From the NCBI RefSeq assembly GCF_026151205.1, contig NC_087072.1, positions 15,166,169 through 15,230,168 on the forward strand: DNA of 64,000 nt, in the 5' to 3' direction. Numbering within the stretch: the first letter of the stretch is position 1; every line of letters starts with the position of its first letter. The DNA comes from Bolinopsis microptera. Its lineage: Eukaryota > Ctenophora > Tentaculata > Lobata > Bolinopsidae. The notes under the pieces are model-generated. The model searched no databases, was not told the DNA's origin, and was given only the letters and a program-made list of their open reading frames with translations. This document shows, piece by piece, positions 48,013 through 58,772 of the stretch. A program made the translations under genes and the position numbers.

Positions 48013-49790
48013 ATTATATATCATATGTATCATTTTAGTTATCATTATATCATTTCAGCTATCATTATATCATTTTAGATATCATTATGTATCATTTTAG
48101 ATATCATTTTAGATATCATTTTAGATATCATTTTAGATATCATTTTAGATATCATTTTAGATATCATTTTAGATATCATTTTAGATATCATTTTAGATAT
48201 CATTATGTATCATTATGTATCATTTTAGATATCATTATGTATCATTATGTATCATTATGTATCATTTTAGATATCATTTTAGATATCATTTTAGATATCA
48301 TTTTGTATCATTATGTATCATTATGTATCATTTTAGATATCATTATGTATCATTATGTATCATTTTTGTATCATTTTGTATCATTTTAGATATCATTATG
48401 TATCATTATGTATCATTTTAGATATCATTATGTATCATTGTGTATCATTTTAGATATCATTATGTATCATTGTGTATCATTTTAGATATCATTATGTATC
48501 ATTATGTATCATTATGTATCATTATGTATCATTATGTATCATTTTAGATATCATTATGTATCATTATGTATCATTTTAGATATCATTAGGTATCATTTTA
48601 GATAACATTGGGTACCATTTTAGATAACATTATGTATCATTATGTATCATTTTAGATATCATTATGTATCATTATGTATCATTTTAGATATCATTATGTA
48701 TCATTATGTATCATTATGTATCATTTTAGATATCATTTTAGATATCATTTTGTATCATTATGTATCATTATGTATCATTTTAGATATCATTATGTATCAT
48801 TATGTATCATTTTTGTATCATTTTGTATCATTTTAGATATCATTGTGTATCATTATGTATCATTTTAGATATCATTATGTATCATTGTGTATCATTTTAG
48901 ATATCATTATGTATCATTGTGTATCATTTTAGATATCATTATGTATCTTTATGTATCATTATGTATCATTATGTATCATTTTAGATATCATTATGTATCA
49001 TTATGTATCATTTTAGATATCATTGGGTATCATTTTAGATAACATTGGGTACCATTTTACATAACATTATGTATCATTATGTATCATTTTAGATATCATT
49101 ATGTATCATTGTGTATCATTTTAGATATCATTTTAAAGATATCATTTTTAGATATCATTTTAGATATCATTATGTATCATGATATATCATTATGTATCAT
49201 TATGTATCATTATGTATCATTATTTATCATTATTTATCATTATGTATCATTTTAAATATCATCATGTATCATTGTGTATCATTTTAGATATCATTTTCGA
49301 TATCATTTAGATATCATTTTAGATATCATTATGTATCATTTTGTATCATTTTGTATCATTTTGTATCATTTTAGATATCATTGTGTATCATTATGTATCA
49401 TTTTAGATATCATTATTATCATTATGTATCATTAGTTATCATTTTAGATATCATTATGTATCATTATGTATCATTTTAGATATCATTATGTATCATTGTG
49501 TATCATTTTAGATATAATTATGTATCATTAATCATTATGTATCATTTTAGATATCATTATGTTACATTATGTATCATTTTAGATATCATTTTATATATCA
49601 TTATGTATCATTATGTATCATTATGTATCATTTTAGATATCATTATGTATCATTATGTATCATTATGTATCATTATGTATCATTATGTATCATTATGTAT
49701 CATTATTTATCATTATGTATCATTATGTATCATTATGTATCATTATGTATCATTATGTATCATTTCAGATATCATTGCATATCATTTAAG
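48013..49790. repeat. TATCATTTTAGA / TATCATTATG minisatellite, about 1.8 kb
   Basis: Alternating 12-bp (ATCATTTTAGAT) and 10-bp (ATCATTATGT) units in irregular order fill the gap between the two Polinton genes. A block of several hundred bases around 48200-48600 recurs around 48640-49060 (shared TTAGATAACATTGGGTACC variant). Open frames such as repeated YHFRYH are repeat artefacts. Confidence 0.97.
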
Positions 49791-50088
49791 GCATCATTAT
49801 TTAGTTTTTATATCATTATGTATCATATCGTTTTTGAAATTAAAAAAAAAATGTATTATTACAAATTCTATTGTAATTTATTCATGATTTTTATGGTTCT
49901 ACTGATTTGATTAGGCGATTATAAGTAATTTGGAATACAATCAAGACACATAAATTCAAAAATGTGACAAATGAAAATTTGTTACAACAATTGGTAATGT
50001 TATCAAGATTCAAAAAGTCAGTATCAAAAATATTTGAATTAATCATTACATTTTTCCGTAATCAGACATGAAAAACAAATCAAATGTT

Positions 50089-53000
50089 CTAAATCAGAAA
50101 ATCAATTTTAAATAGTTGTTTATGTCCATAACTTAATGTACTGATTCCATCGTCTAATATAAACTTTTTGTCGTCGAATCCTGATAGTCCACGCTTTTGT
50201 ACAACAATACTAGATATTTTATTGCCAAAAGTGCGAATTGTTTGAGACTTTGTTATTGTAGTGCATTGAGTGTTCAAAACTCTTCTATAGTCTTCGTGGC
50301 GGATCTTTCTTTGCGCTGTTTTAGAGATCCCTTTTGCAGTCACCGAATGACCGATGGAACAAGATGATGTGCAATCATGAGCTTTTTCACACTTGAACAA
50401 CAGCTTTTTGGTTACGACCGAGTACATTTTAGGCTTTAATGCAATAACTTCGCTGATTATTTCAGTCGGCTTTTCATCAGAGAACTTCCCTGGAACCTTT
50501 TTGTTTGCAGGGTCATGAAATCTTGCCAGCGGTGTACCGTTTAGATAGCCAGACAAATCCATTAGGTTCCGCATTCTGTACAAATCTTCATATCCATCCC
50601 TGGTGAAAACACCATAGATGAAGCTGTCGGTATCACTAAGGATAAGTTTGATGTCGGTTCCATATTTTGGTTTGAGAACATCATACCAGAACTCCCCCAT
50701 GATGTTTTTCGCATTTTCCAATACAATAAATCCACAAGCTATGGGTTTGTTCAGGACTAAATTGCGTTTTACTGATTGTACAACAGTTGTTTGGTCATCC
50801 AGCATGTGAAAACCAATGAACTGTGGTTTAGAAGTAAGACGTTTTGCAGATTTTTGATCTTTCACTATCTCAACATTTGTGCGATTTCTGAGACTTTCAA
50901 TAAACTTTCCGTAAATGGAGTTATTGGCAAGCTTAAAGAAGTCTTTCTCAAAATCCGATTGTGCATTTTGTCTTTTTGTGGAGTTGAATTCAATGTACGG
51001 AGTCACAAAATCTGTTTGGTCTGCGGCTAAAACCCGATGAATCTTTTTAACTTCAAGCCCTTTGTTGACGCATAACTGGAGGGTTTTCAGGGAGCATACG
51101 AAATGTTTCTTATCTTTCAAATCAGGAACAAGTTTGCGTGAGGCCTTAAACTTTTCACTGTGTAGTTCCAGAAACTTTTTGTTGAAGGGTGATAATTGAT
51201 GTTCTTCAATCATTTTGCTCTCCACAGCGAGGGGGTAATCATTGTGGTAGTCATGAAGAAACGCTGGATAGTGCAGATCAATTTCCAAAATATAGCATGT
51301 TTCCCCTTCTGGGTCTATCTTGGAAGTGTCAAGTAGATCTATTTCATCCCTGTCTAGCCATCTAAAATTCTTATATGGCAACTTGTACGACATTGACTTT
51401 CCATAAAGGTTATTTGCATCCACATAATGGATGAATGATGTAGGCTTTGTTGTGTCATGGTCGTCCAAATAAGGGTTGTTGGCTTTGAAATGACGATGGT
51501 TAACCGTAGTGACTCCTCCTCGCAGATTCTTCTCAATGAAGGTGTACATGTCAATGTCAGTCATGTACTCGATATTCACATTTGTCATCTTCAGCATCGC
51601 ATCCCAAGAAAATCCTGGAAAACTCATATAGTGACAACAGTCTAGGCCATAGTAGTCCAAGCAAAGTTTTCTAAAACTCTCAAATACATCACATAATATG
51701 AGAGCATCTGTTTTTACATAAATCTCCATGTAATCGAGCAAAGATTGACAGTTCATGGTTTTGTAGACATCTTGAGCTCGAGTGTAGTCAGCATCTGAGA
51801 TGTCTTCTTCCCTCAGTTTACTGTAAAACGCTTGCTTGGGTGGTAGGTTCTTCTCCGAGAAAACTGAGAAAGATGAAGCATAGTCATAGAAATATACGCC
51901 TTTTTCTGACAAAAGTTCGTAGTTTTCTGGGAACTCTTCTTTTAATTGCTTGAACTTTTCGACACCTGACTTTTTCATATTTGATGCCAATCTATCAAGG
52001 GAAGTAGAAAGAAATGCAAAGCTGTCCAAGAAAATAAAGTTGTCAGTAAAAACAGCTTTGAACTTTTCAAGTGTCTCAGGGATTACATCCAATCTCTCGA
52101 CTCGTTTTGTCAAATCTAGTAGGAAGAGGTTGAGATCATATCCTTTTAGGTTATGTGCAAATGCTGGAACTTTTTTAGATCTGTTGAAATAGTTTATGTT
52201 GCAGGAATTGCATGCTGCACCTCTGAAGTTATTCTTTTTCTGCAAGTGGTCATGATCTCGAACTGGGTAATTTTTTTCAGATTCCCAGTTCAATTTTCTG
52301 TTACAAATGTGACAGATTGTTGCACTCTTAAACTTCACTTCATCCTCGGGCGTCATATCTATTGAATGTTGGTTCTTTTCATAGCATTTCATCATTTTAT
52401 CATGTATCTTAGCTAGCTGTGATATGAATTCTTCAGTCACAACATTTGGATTTTCATGGCTAAAAGTGATCACTTCCGAGTTGTATTCCGAAAACTCTGA
52501 CACAGTAACGATGCAAAGGCTGCAAGGTACATGTTTTTGATACTTTTCTGTGTAGCTCGAGGTATCTTTTTTACTGCAGGTACTGTAAGGTACAGTTAGA
52601 CATTCAAAATCAAAGTAAACCGTAAACAGTTTTTTGTCTTGCTTATGTAATGCCTTAAACTCAATGACTCCTGGATCCGGCATCTTGACTAACTGATTAA
52701 TTCCTTGTTTACAGTTTTGGTAGTGAGTCTCATGGTTCTGTGAAGATACAAAACCATGCATACATTTTCGGCAGTAAAACATCGTGTGATGATGCTTAGT
52801 GCGATGTCTCATGAATGCGTTAAAATCTTTGATCAGTAAATAATGAGCAAATCCTTCATTTTCCAAGTAGAGTAGGTCAACTGGTTCGCCAATTTCACTG
52901 CCATGTTTTAACGGCAAAACACATTCTTCCTCAACACACCACTGGAAAACAGAAATTGAGACCTTATTCAACTCCTCAACTTTTGCTATATCTTTGATCT

Positions 53001-53850
53001 TTACTGGGAATTGAACCGTACCCATATTTATCTTCCCGATGTGAGACAGATACTTTGTGTGTCTATCAATATTGGAGCCTGTTGCAGGATAGAGCTTTGC
53101 CAAAAGGCAATACAAGAAGCATTTATTGTCTGAGGACTTAATGTTTAGAACTGATCTCATTTTACTTAGCTTCTTCGGAATGGAAACGTTGCCTGAAGCA
53201 GAAAGTGGAGAGTATTTTGCAATTTCGATATGTGCCCATTGCAATTCGTCAAAAATCCAACCACTTCCCAATCGTTCGTAGGTGTCAATTCCATGCCGAA
53301 TATAGCTCTTAGCACGTGACAGAAAGTCATCAACATTGTCTCCTAGTAGTAAGGGTTCACAAATTGACCTGAAAACCTTTTCAGATTGTCCCTCTTCTCC
53401 ATTGACATGCTTGTGGAATGATAGGGAAATGACTAGCTGTGCTTTAACAGGATGTGACTGTAAAATTTGGATAATCTTTTGCTTAGCTGCAGAGCATGAC
53501 TCCAAAAGAATTGTATCATAATCTGAACTTTTCGCAATGCTGAGATCAAACGACTTAAATTAATAAAGTACCCCGAAACTGAACTACAGTGCTCATCATT
53601 GTCCAGATGTTCATGAATCCCAGAGAAGCGATTGCATAAAGATTCATCGATCTGAGAGCGACACAGAAGCTCATGCCTTGTCAATTTGTCCGAGCGAAAC
53701 AACTTTTTACAGCTGTTGCAGGTTTCTTTGCTGTTGTGTGTCGGAAGATGATGTTTTAGATTATCAGCCCTCATCCTCTTGAAACATACCGGACACTCTT
53801 CAACTTGATGTTTGCCATGTTGGCTTTTTGCTGAAAATCTTCTCTTCATT
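50089..53850 (-). pseudogene. polB: Polinton DNA polymerase B with N-terminal zinc fingers; one frameshift near 53560
   Basis: The main frame (53559-50089) encodes a family B, protein-primed-type polymerase that would replicate the element. Numbered from the TTG codon at 53505: a C2H2 finger near 243-263; Exo I FDFE near 297; an endonuclease VII-like zinc/HNH insert near 397-437 (CHICNRKL, VRDHDH, FRGAACNSCN); Exo II HNLKGYDLNL near 450; Exo III YVKTDALIL near 596; polymerase motifs DANNLYGKSM (about 696), KLANNSIYGK (about 858) and DTDS (about 958). All catalytic residues are present. The natural N-terminus, with two fingers (CPVCFKRMRADNLKHHLPTH; CNSCKKLFRSDKLTRHELLC), is in another frame starting at ATG 53850. 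The frames meet near 53560, so a one-base-type frameshift breaks the gene unless it is bypassed. Confidence 0.93.
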
Positions 53851-53860
53851 TCTGTCGAGA

Positions 53861-54475
53861 GCACAGAAAATCAAACGTAACGAAAAATGCAGTTTGAGAA
53901 ATGAGCTGATGAAGGTCTCACTCCCCTTATATAGTCGATTGCAGAAAAATCAACTATTACTGAAAAGATCAAGTGTAAATCAGGATTTTGTCCTTGACCA
54001 GTTCAAAAACAGCAAAGAGAGCAGGTAAAATCAAACGTAACGAAAAGTGCAGTTTGAGAAATGAGCTGATGAAGGTCTCACTCCCCTTATATAGCCGATT
54101 GCAGAAAAATCAACTATTACTGAAAAGATCAAGTGTAAATCAGGATTTTGTCCTTGACCAGTTCAAAAACAGCAAAGAGAGCAGGTAAAATCAAACGTAA
54201 CGAAAAGTGCAGTTTGAGAAATGAGCTGATGAAGGTCTCACTCCCCTTATATAGCCGACTTCAGAAAAATGAACTATTACTGAAAAGATCAAGTGTAAAT
54301 CAGGATTTTGTCCTTGACCGGTTCAAAAACAGCAAAGAGAGCAGGTAAAATCAAACGTAACGAAAAGTGCAGTTTGAGAAATGAGCTGATGAAGGTCTCA
54401 CTCCCCTTATATAGCCGACTTTAGAAAAATCTACTATTACTGAAAGTGTCAAGTGTAAATCAGGATTTTGTACTT
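53861..54475 (-). promoter_or_regulatory. Four-copy 160-bp promoter-like array upstream of polB, one TATA box per copy
   Basis: Four head-to-tail copies with an exact 160-bp period. Read on the minus strand, each carries CTATATAAGGGGAGTGAGAC, a canonical TATA box (plus-strand positions about 53925-53934, 54085, 54245, 54405). The copy nearest the gene puts its TATA about 75 bases before the polB ATG (53850). The outermost copy is the most diverged. A 66-codon plus-strand frame repeated in the array is a by-product. That it acts as a promoter is inferred from position and the TATA boxes. Confidence 0.75.
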
Positions 54476-55348
54476 GAATCAGAATTTTGTACTATAACAA
54501 AAATGTATGCAATTGACGAACAATAATTATCCTATAAACAAATTATTAAAAAAAGCTCGCTCAATTACTGACAGTGCTTAACATTTGCAATTGACTTGGT
54601 ACTAGTTCAAACTACATGCATCTCACATTACTCAGTTAGATTAATGGTCATACTGCAGTGCAAGGCTATTAGATTGTAAGCCGGGTTCGAATTCGCCTAT
54701 ATCTTTATATTGATCACTGCCTACTACATCTTACATTTCTCAATTTAGTGGGAGTTCCCACATACATTTGGATGGAGAGAACGCTCTCCTAATTCCGGTT
54801 TTTCACGGGAGTCGACCCCGAACTGCGATATAGCTGACTCATGGCACTGGAGATAGACTAAGATCTCTCTAACCGAGCCGTCAACATCAGCCTTATCACA
54901 GTAAATTTTGATTGCTTTTTTTTGAGTTTTGTAAGAGTAGCTTGACACAGATTTGAACACTGGATGTTCCGATTAACTGTCTGATAATTACAGGTGTACG
55001 CCACAGAGGGGCCCAAATTGATTCAATTACAGTGATATTTACAAACATATATAGATATATTGCAATGTTATTATGGTGTATCATGTTACCAATGAATTTG
55101 GTGCCTTTCCTAATAACAATTATGACGTGTACATTGCACAGTTATGTTTTCACCTACTGTACACTCTTGTAACTGTCATAACCATTTGCAGTTATGTAAT
55201 AATATCTTGTTGCATAGAGGAATATTGCTGCATCTACTGTTTTAGGCTGAGTTAATTAGTTGAATCTGGTTAGATTGATGGTAGCCAGCTGATTTCATTT
55301 AATTTCATCATTACACTGATAAAAATCTCCCCCACCCTAAGTCACTCT
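54476..55348. other. Polinton right interior, no supported gene; possible tRNA-like remnants
   Basis: GGGTTCGAATTCG near 54682 (plus) and GGGGTCGACTCCCG near 54810 (minus) resemble box B sequences of old tRNA-derived SINEs. At 55296-55348 there is an extra partial copy of the SINE tail (ATTACACTGATAAAAATCTC, CCCTAAGTCACT) directly inside the right TIR. Confidence 0.45.
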
Positions 55349-55879
55349 ATCCTTTGTAAACTTATAAATGAGAATATTCCCTTATTGAAATCAGTCGTTA
55401 AGAAATGTGACATGATCGTTAAGTCTTAAGTACTGAAAATTGCTGACGATTGACATTGTATTTTTAAATGTGTATGATTTTTTAAGTTTCAAACGGTTTG
55501 TCTTATTTCTCATAAAGTTTATTTATGATATCTAAATAATATAATAATTTCACCGTTACACTGATAAAAATCTCCCCTACGGTAACCCTAAGTCACTGTG
55601 TGTAAGCGCTATACTAGCAGCAGGGGGGGGGGGGGCTAGTCCTACCAGTCACAGAGTGAATATAACCAGCCGAAGCTATACCAAATCATAGCTTGGTAAC
55701 TGATCGACTGGCTCTCGACCGGATTCGAACCTGGATCTTCTGCTTGGGAGGCAATTGTGTTACCACTACACCACCCGGCCGACAAATTATTATTGATTAT
55801 GTGACATTACCATATAAGGAAATTGGGTAAATGGTGCCTAACTTTTAGGTGATACAGCGGGGCCATATTGTATACTACT
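55349..55879 (-). repeat. Right terminal inverted repeat of the Polinton
   Basis: About 531 bp, inverse of 46464-46997 with only small differences (one ATAT/AT difference at the tip and the length of the C/G run). It ends ATTGTATACTACT directly before the TCAGAG duplication. Confidence 0.95.
55710..55780 (-). ncRNA. tRNA-Gly-derived SINE head inside the right TIR
   Basis: Inverted twin of 46565-46635 with the same box A and box B. It too would be transcribed inward. Confidence 0.8.
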
Positions 55880-55885
55880 TCAGAG

Positions 55886-56335
55886 ATTGCGAGCAACAAA
55901 TTTTACCATCTCTGATATAATAATGTTTATTTGGGTCCTCTTTGGCTATCTGTTTCATCTCCAAGACCAACCGTAGATGGATAGCTCGATTTTCGGGTGA
56001 TTGATCTACAGAAATGAAAACAGTTTTATGATCCTGGCCTTGGCACTGTCTCAGATTTTTGGCTTTTACTAATAGAGTAATATCTGATAAACGGTACTAC
56101 AATTACCTAACGAAACTTTGACTGGTTACGTCTTGTCAGCTTCAAAACGTGGGTTTTCTCCAACCTGCTGAAAATTCTGTCAACTTTATCAGACAGCATC
56201 TCTTCGTCAGTCTCGTTTAAACCAATAATGAGCACATTCCTACTGCGATCCTCTTCAGATTGAACATTCCTAACAACGTTCTTCAAGTTCTCTGGCGTGA
56301 AAGTATGGCAGAGCTGGGGAAAAAGTTAATTCGGT
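55886..56335 (-). pseudogene. Retrotransposon ORF1-like fragment interrupted by the Polinton
   Basis: The minus strand reads LKNVVRNVQSEEDRSRNVLI, then IIGLNETDEEMLSDKV, a style seen in ORF1 proteins of L2/CR1-type retroelements. After a decayed stretch with stops it continues with VFISVDQSPENRAIHLRLVL and KHYYIRDGKICCSQSL. The last codons run straight into the TCAGAG target site, and the frame continues briefly on the far side of the Polinton (46457 downward). The Polinton thus inserted into an already old retroelement remnant. Confidence 0.55.
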
Positions 56336-56384
56336 TGAATTGTTCTCTAAAGACTAGCAATAGGGCCACGTGATGGGTTTAAAG

Positions 56385-57183
56385 TTGGAAGTAACTACAT
56401 TGCTGATTTGGACTTCGCCGATGACCTAGCAACAATTACTGACAGCTTCAGCGAAATGGCCGCCTTTGCCAAAGCATTTCTGACATAGCAGCCCGTTATG
56501 GTCTCCTTATTAACATCGGAAAGACCAAATACATGTCCTATAACATCCCGCGACCTGTCAACTCAGACGATAGAGTCTTTATTAACGGCAACCCTTTAGA
56601 AGAAGTTCATGACTTTAAGTATCTGGGATCCTTTATAGCCTCAACAAGCAGAGACATCAATGTCAGGAAAGGCCTCGCATGGAAAGCTTTACAGAGTCTA
56701 GATGCTTTTTGGAAATCTAATATGTCCAGGAAGATCAAGACTAAGATTTTTCGAACTGCAGTAGAACCTGTTCTGCTGTATGGTGCAGAAACCTGGACTC
56801 TTAAAAAGGCTGATATCAGAGCACTAGACGGTGTTTATACTAGAATGCTACGAAGGGTCTTTGGTATCTCATGGAAATCACATACACCTAACTCCGTTCT
56901 TTACGGAAAGATTCCATCGGTGACAGATACTATAAAGACACGAAGACTTCGTTTTGCAGGACATGTCTACCGTCTACAGGACCAACCTGCTCAACAACTC
57001 CTTTTCTGGCAACCATCCTATGGCCAGCGTTATCGAGGACGACCACATAAGACCTTCCCGGACGTCCTACTTGAAGACACTGGAATGGAACCTGACCAGC
57101 TGCGTTTACTCATGTGTGATAGGGATAAATGGAGAGAAGCGTTGACACGAAACTCGTTCCAGATTTCATCTGGATCGACCTAG
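56385..57183 (+). pseudogene. RTE-clade retrotransposon fragment (RT C-terminal half)
   Basis: It begins at the RT catalytic box (DLDFADDLATITDSFSEMAA). A frameshift near 56480-56490 follows, then DIAARYGLLINIGKTKYMSY, FKYLGSFIASTSRDINVRKG, EPVLLYGAETWTLKK and RRLRFAGHVYRLQDQPAQQL, and it ends with GQRYRGRPHKTFPDVLLEDTG and a DRDKWREAL tail. The GAETWTL and RLRFAGHV blocks and the final RGRP segment are characteristic of the RTE/BovB group. The copy is 5'-truncated and frame-damaged. Confidence 0.88.
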
Positions 57184-57662
57184 GCAGGGCAGGTAGGTTC
57201 TCTAAAAATTTGGGCATTGAGTTTGGGCCAAGCTTACGTACCTAATTTTTTAAGATACAGATAACAGACCGATATATTATATATAGGTATTATCATATCG
57301 GCAACGTGAGTTATATTATGCATTTCACAGTTTCTGCTCACATAGCTAAATTAAGTTAAATTTGATATAGAATACATTCTGCGAATTGATTCATAATACA
57401 TATTTGAAATGTTCCCGGTTCGTATTCTGAGAAAAGAAAAAAAAAACTGCTTTATAAAATTATAAAACGTGAAATGAGAACAACACAGAATAACAATATT
57501 ATACACAGAAATATCATAAATTCATTATTCACAACAACAAAAACCTGTGTGAAATAACTCTATCATTATATTATCTGTATAACCAGTCCAAATGTGTAAG
57601 AGCTGGTAATATTCTAGTTCCGCTAATACACTATGATAGAGTTGGGGAACTTATAGTCTTCC
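57184..57662. other. AT-rich intron / 3' flank of the nested gene
   Basis: I see no coding frame. It follows the RTE fragment and lies downstream of the minus-strand gene stop. Confidence 0.4.
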
Positions 57663-58772
57663 TTAGACCAGAGTGTAGATAAGAGCGACGAGGGGGAGGA
57701 GGAAGGCAGTGATGGTGGTGGCAGAGTTACACCCATCTCCTTTGCACTCAACACATGTGGTGTTAGCGACACAGGGTCCACATCCAGCGTGAGGGCTTAG
57801 GTATTCGGCGGCGGCAGCTTTCTCGGGACTGAAATTGTGAAGTTTATTATTTATTATTTATTATAATTAAATGGAATTTTGAATAAAACTACCATGAATA
57901 CAATGACAGAGTGTGAGACTACTGCCATTAGACTGAGGAGATTTTATGTTCATTTTGTTCCAGCCTGTTTAGGTGTAATTTAGATGAAGTCTCAAAACAA
58001 GTTAAGATTTAGTCGTAATAAACTAACCTGTTGCAGATAGCTTCGGTTGCTTCCAGTCTTTGGCAAGTTGTGGCGTTGACTGCTTGGGCAAACACCTTCG
58101 TTGCTGCGTCATATGCGAAATTGTAGCACATGAAGCTCTTGCCGGCTGCTTGAGGAACATTGCAAGATGCATTAGTTGCACCGGTGCATTCCATACAAGT
58201 TGCATCTTTAGTTCCTTCAGCACAAGCTCCACATGCGTAATCAACACCAGCTGAGAGTCCGGTGTATTCAACAAACTTGGGCCTGAAAAATAAGGATATA
58301 TTCATCATATTATTATCATCATACAATTTATCTAGTATTCCTAACTAAACTGTTTCATAATCAACGAGATATAATGTCTAATATCATTTGTATTTTCAAT
58401 ATTGCTTACATGCTACAAAGAGTTGCTGCAACTCCTCCATCTGCGGGGGCAGGGCAAGCAGCAGAATTAGTGGCGTTACCTTGGTTACACATAATAGCAG
58501 TGGGAGCTGGAGGATCTTGGGCAACTGAAAATACGGAATTGTAGTTAAATCATTGGGATAAAGTTCAGACGAGTTAATGATAGAATAGGGAATACTGTTT
58601 CAATACTGTTATAATTAATGTTCTTGATAATAATATGTTGTATAAACTGAAAAATATAAAGCACATTAAAATTATAATGCAGTGTGAATTGTAAATTATT
58701 AGTTTTTAATAATTGTAATATTAAGTTACCTGCGGCGACGATCAGGCATAGGGCAATAAACATAGAATTCAT
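57663..58772 (-). CDS. Secreted, GPI-anchored cysteine-rich two-module surface protein, 192 aa
   Basis: Exons on the minus strand: 58730-58772, 58410-58524, 58028-58282 and 57663-57828; all GT-AG, 579 nt in frame. Residues 1-15 (MNSMFIALCLIVAAG) are a signal peptide. Two modules of about 75 residues follow. Each has early cysteines, an LCSMPKFVEY / ICNSPEKAAAAEY segment, then CGACAEGTKDATCMECTG...CN or CGPCVANTTCVECKGDGCN. Ending in C-N recalls Ly6/uPAR-like domains, but the spacing differs, so family membership is only possible. Four N-glycosylation sequons (NAT, NAS, NAT, NTT) are present. The C-terminus, CNSATTITAFLLPLVALIYTLV minus its first residues, is a small-residue plus hydrophobic GPI-attachment signal. 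The gene lies inside heme oxygenase intron 3 on the opposite strand. Four GAAAGTGAAA sites lie upstream. Confidence 0.85.

Larger units (their letters stand above)
46464..55879. mobile_element. Polinton/Maverick derivative, 9.4 kb, complete ends with 6-bp target duplication
   Basis: The element starts AGTAGTATACAATAT and ends with the reverse complement, bounded by identical TCAGAG duplications at 46458-46463 and 55880-55885. AG...CT termini, a 6-bp duplication, TIRs over 500 bp and a protein-primed-type DNA polymerase B are the defining marks of Polintons, self-synthesising DNA transposons. Only two gene units are present, both on the minus strand: polB and a zinc-finger/acidic protein. I find no retroviral-type integrase, packaging ATPase, protease or capsid genes, and 9.4 kb is short for the group (usually 15-20 kb). 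It is therefore a deletion derivative or a reduced lineage, using an integrase supplied in trans. Confidence 0.93.

Noticed and set aside
48087..49910. Several frames encoding repeated YHFRYH / MYHYVSLC peptides
   Set aside because: They are translations of the TATCATT minisatellite, changing frame with each unit variant.
53828..54348. Three identical 66-codon plus-strand frames
   Set aside because: They are by-products of the 160-bp tandem repeat, which is better explained as the promoter side of polB.
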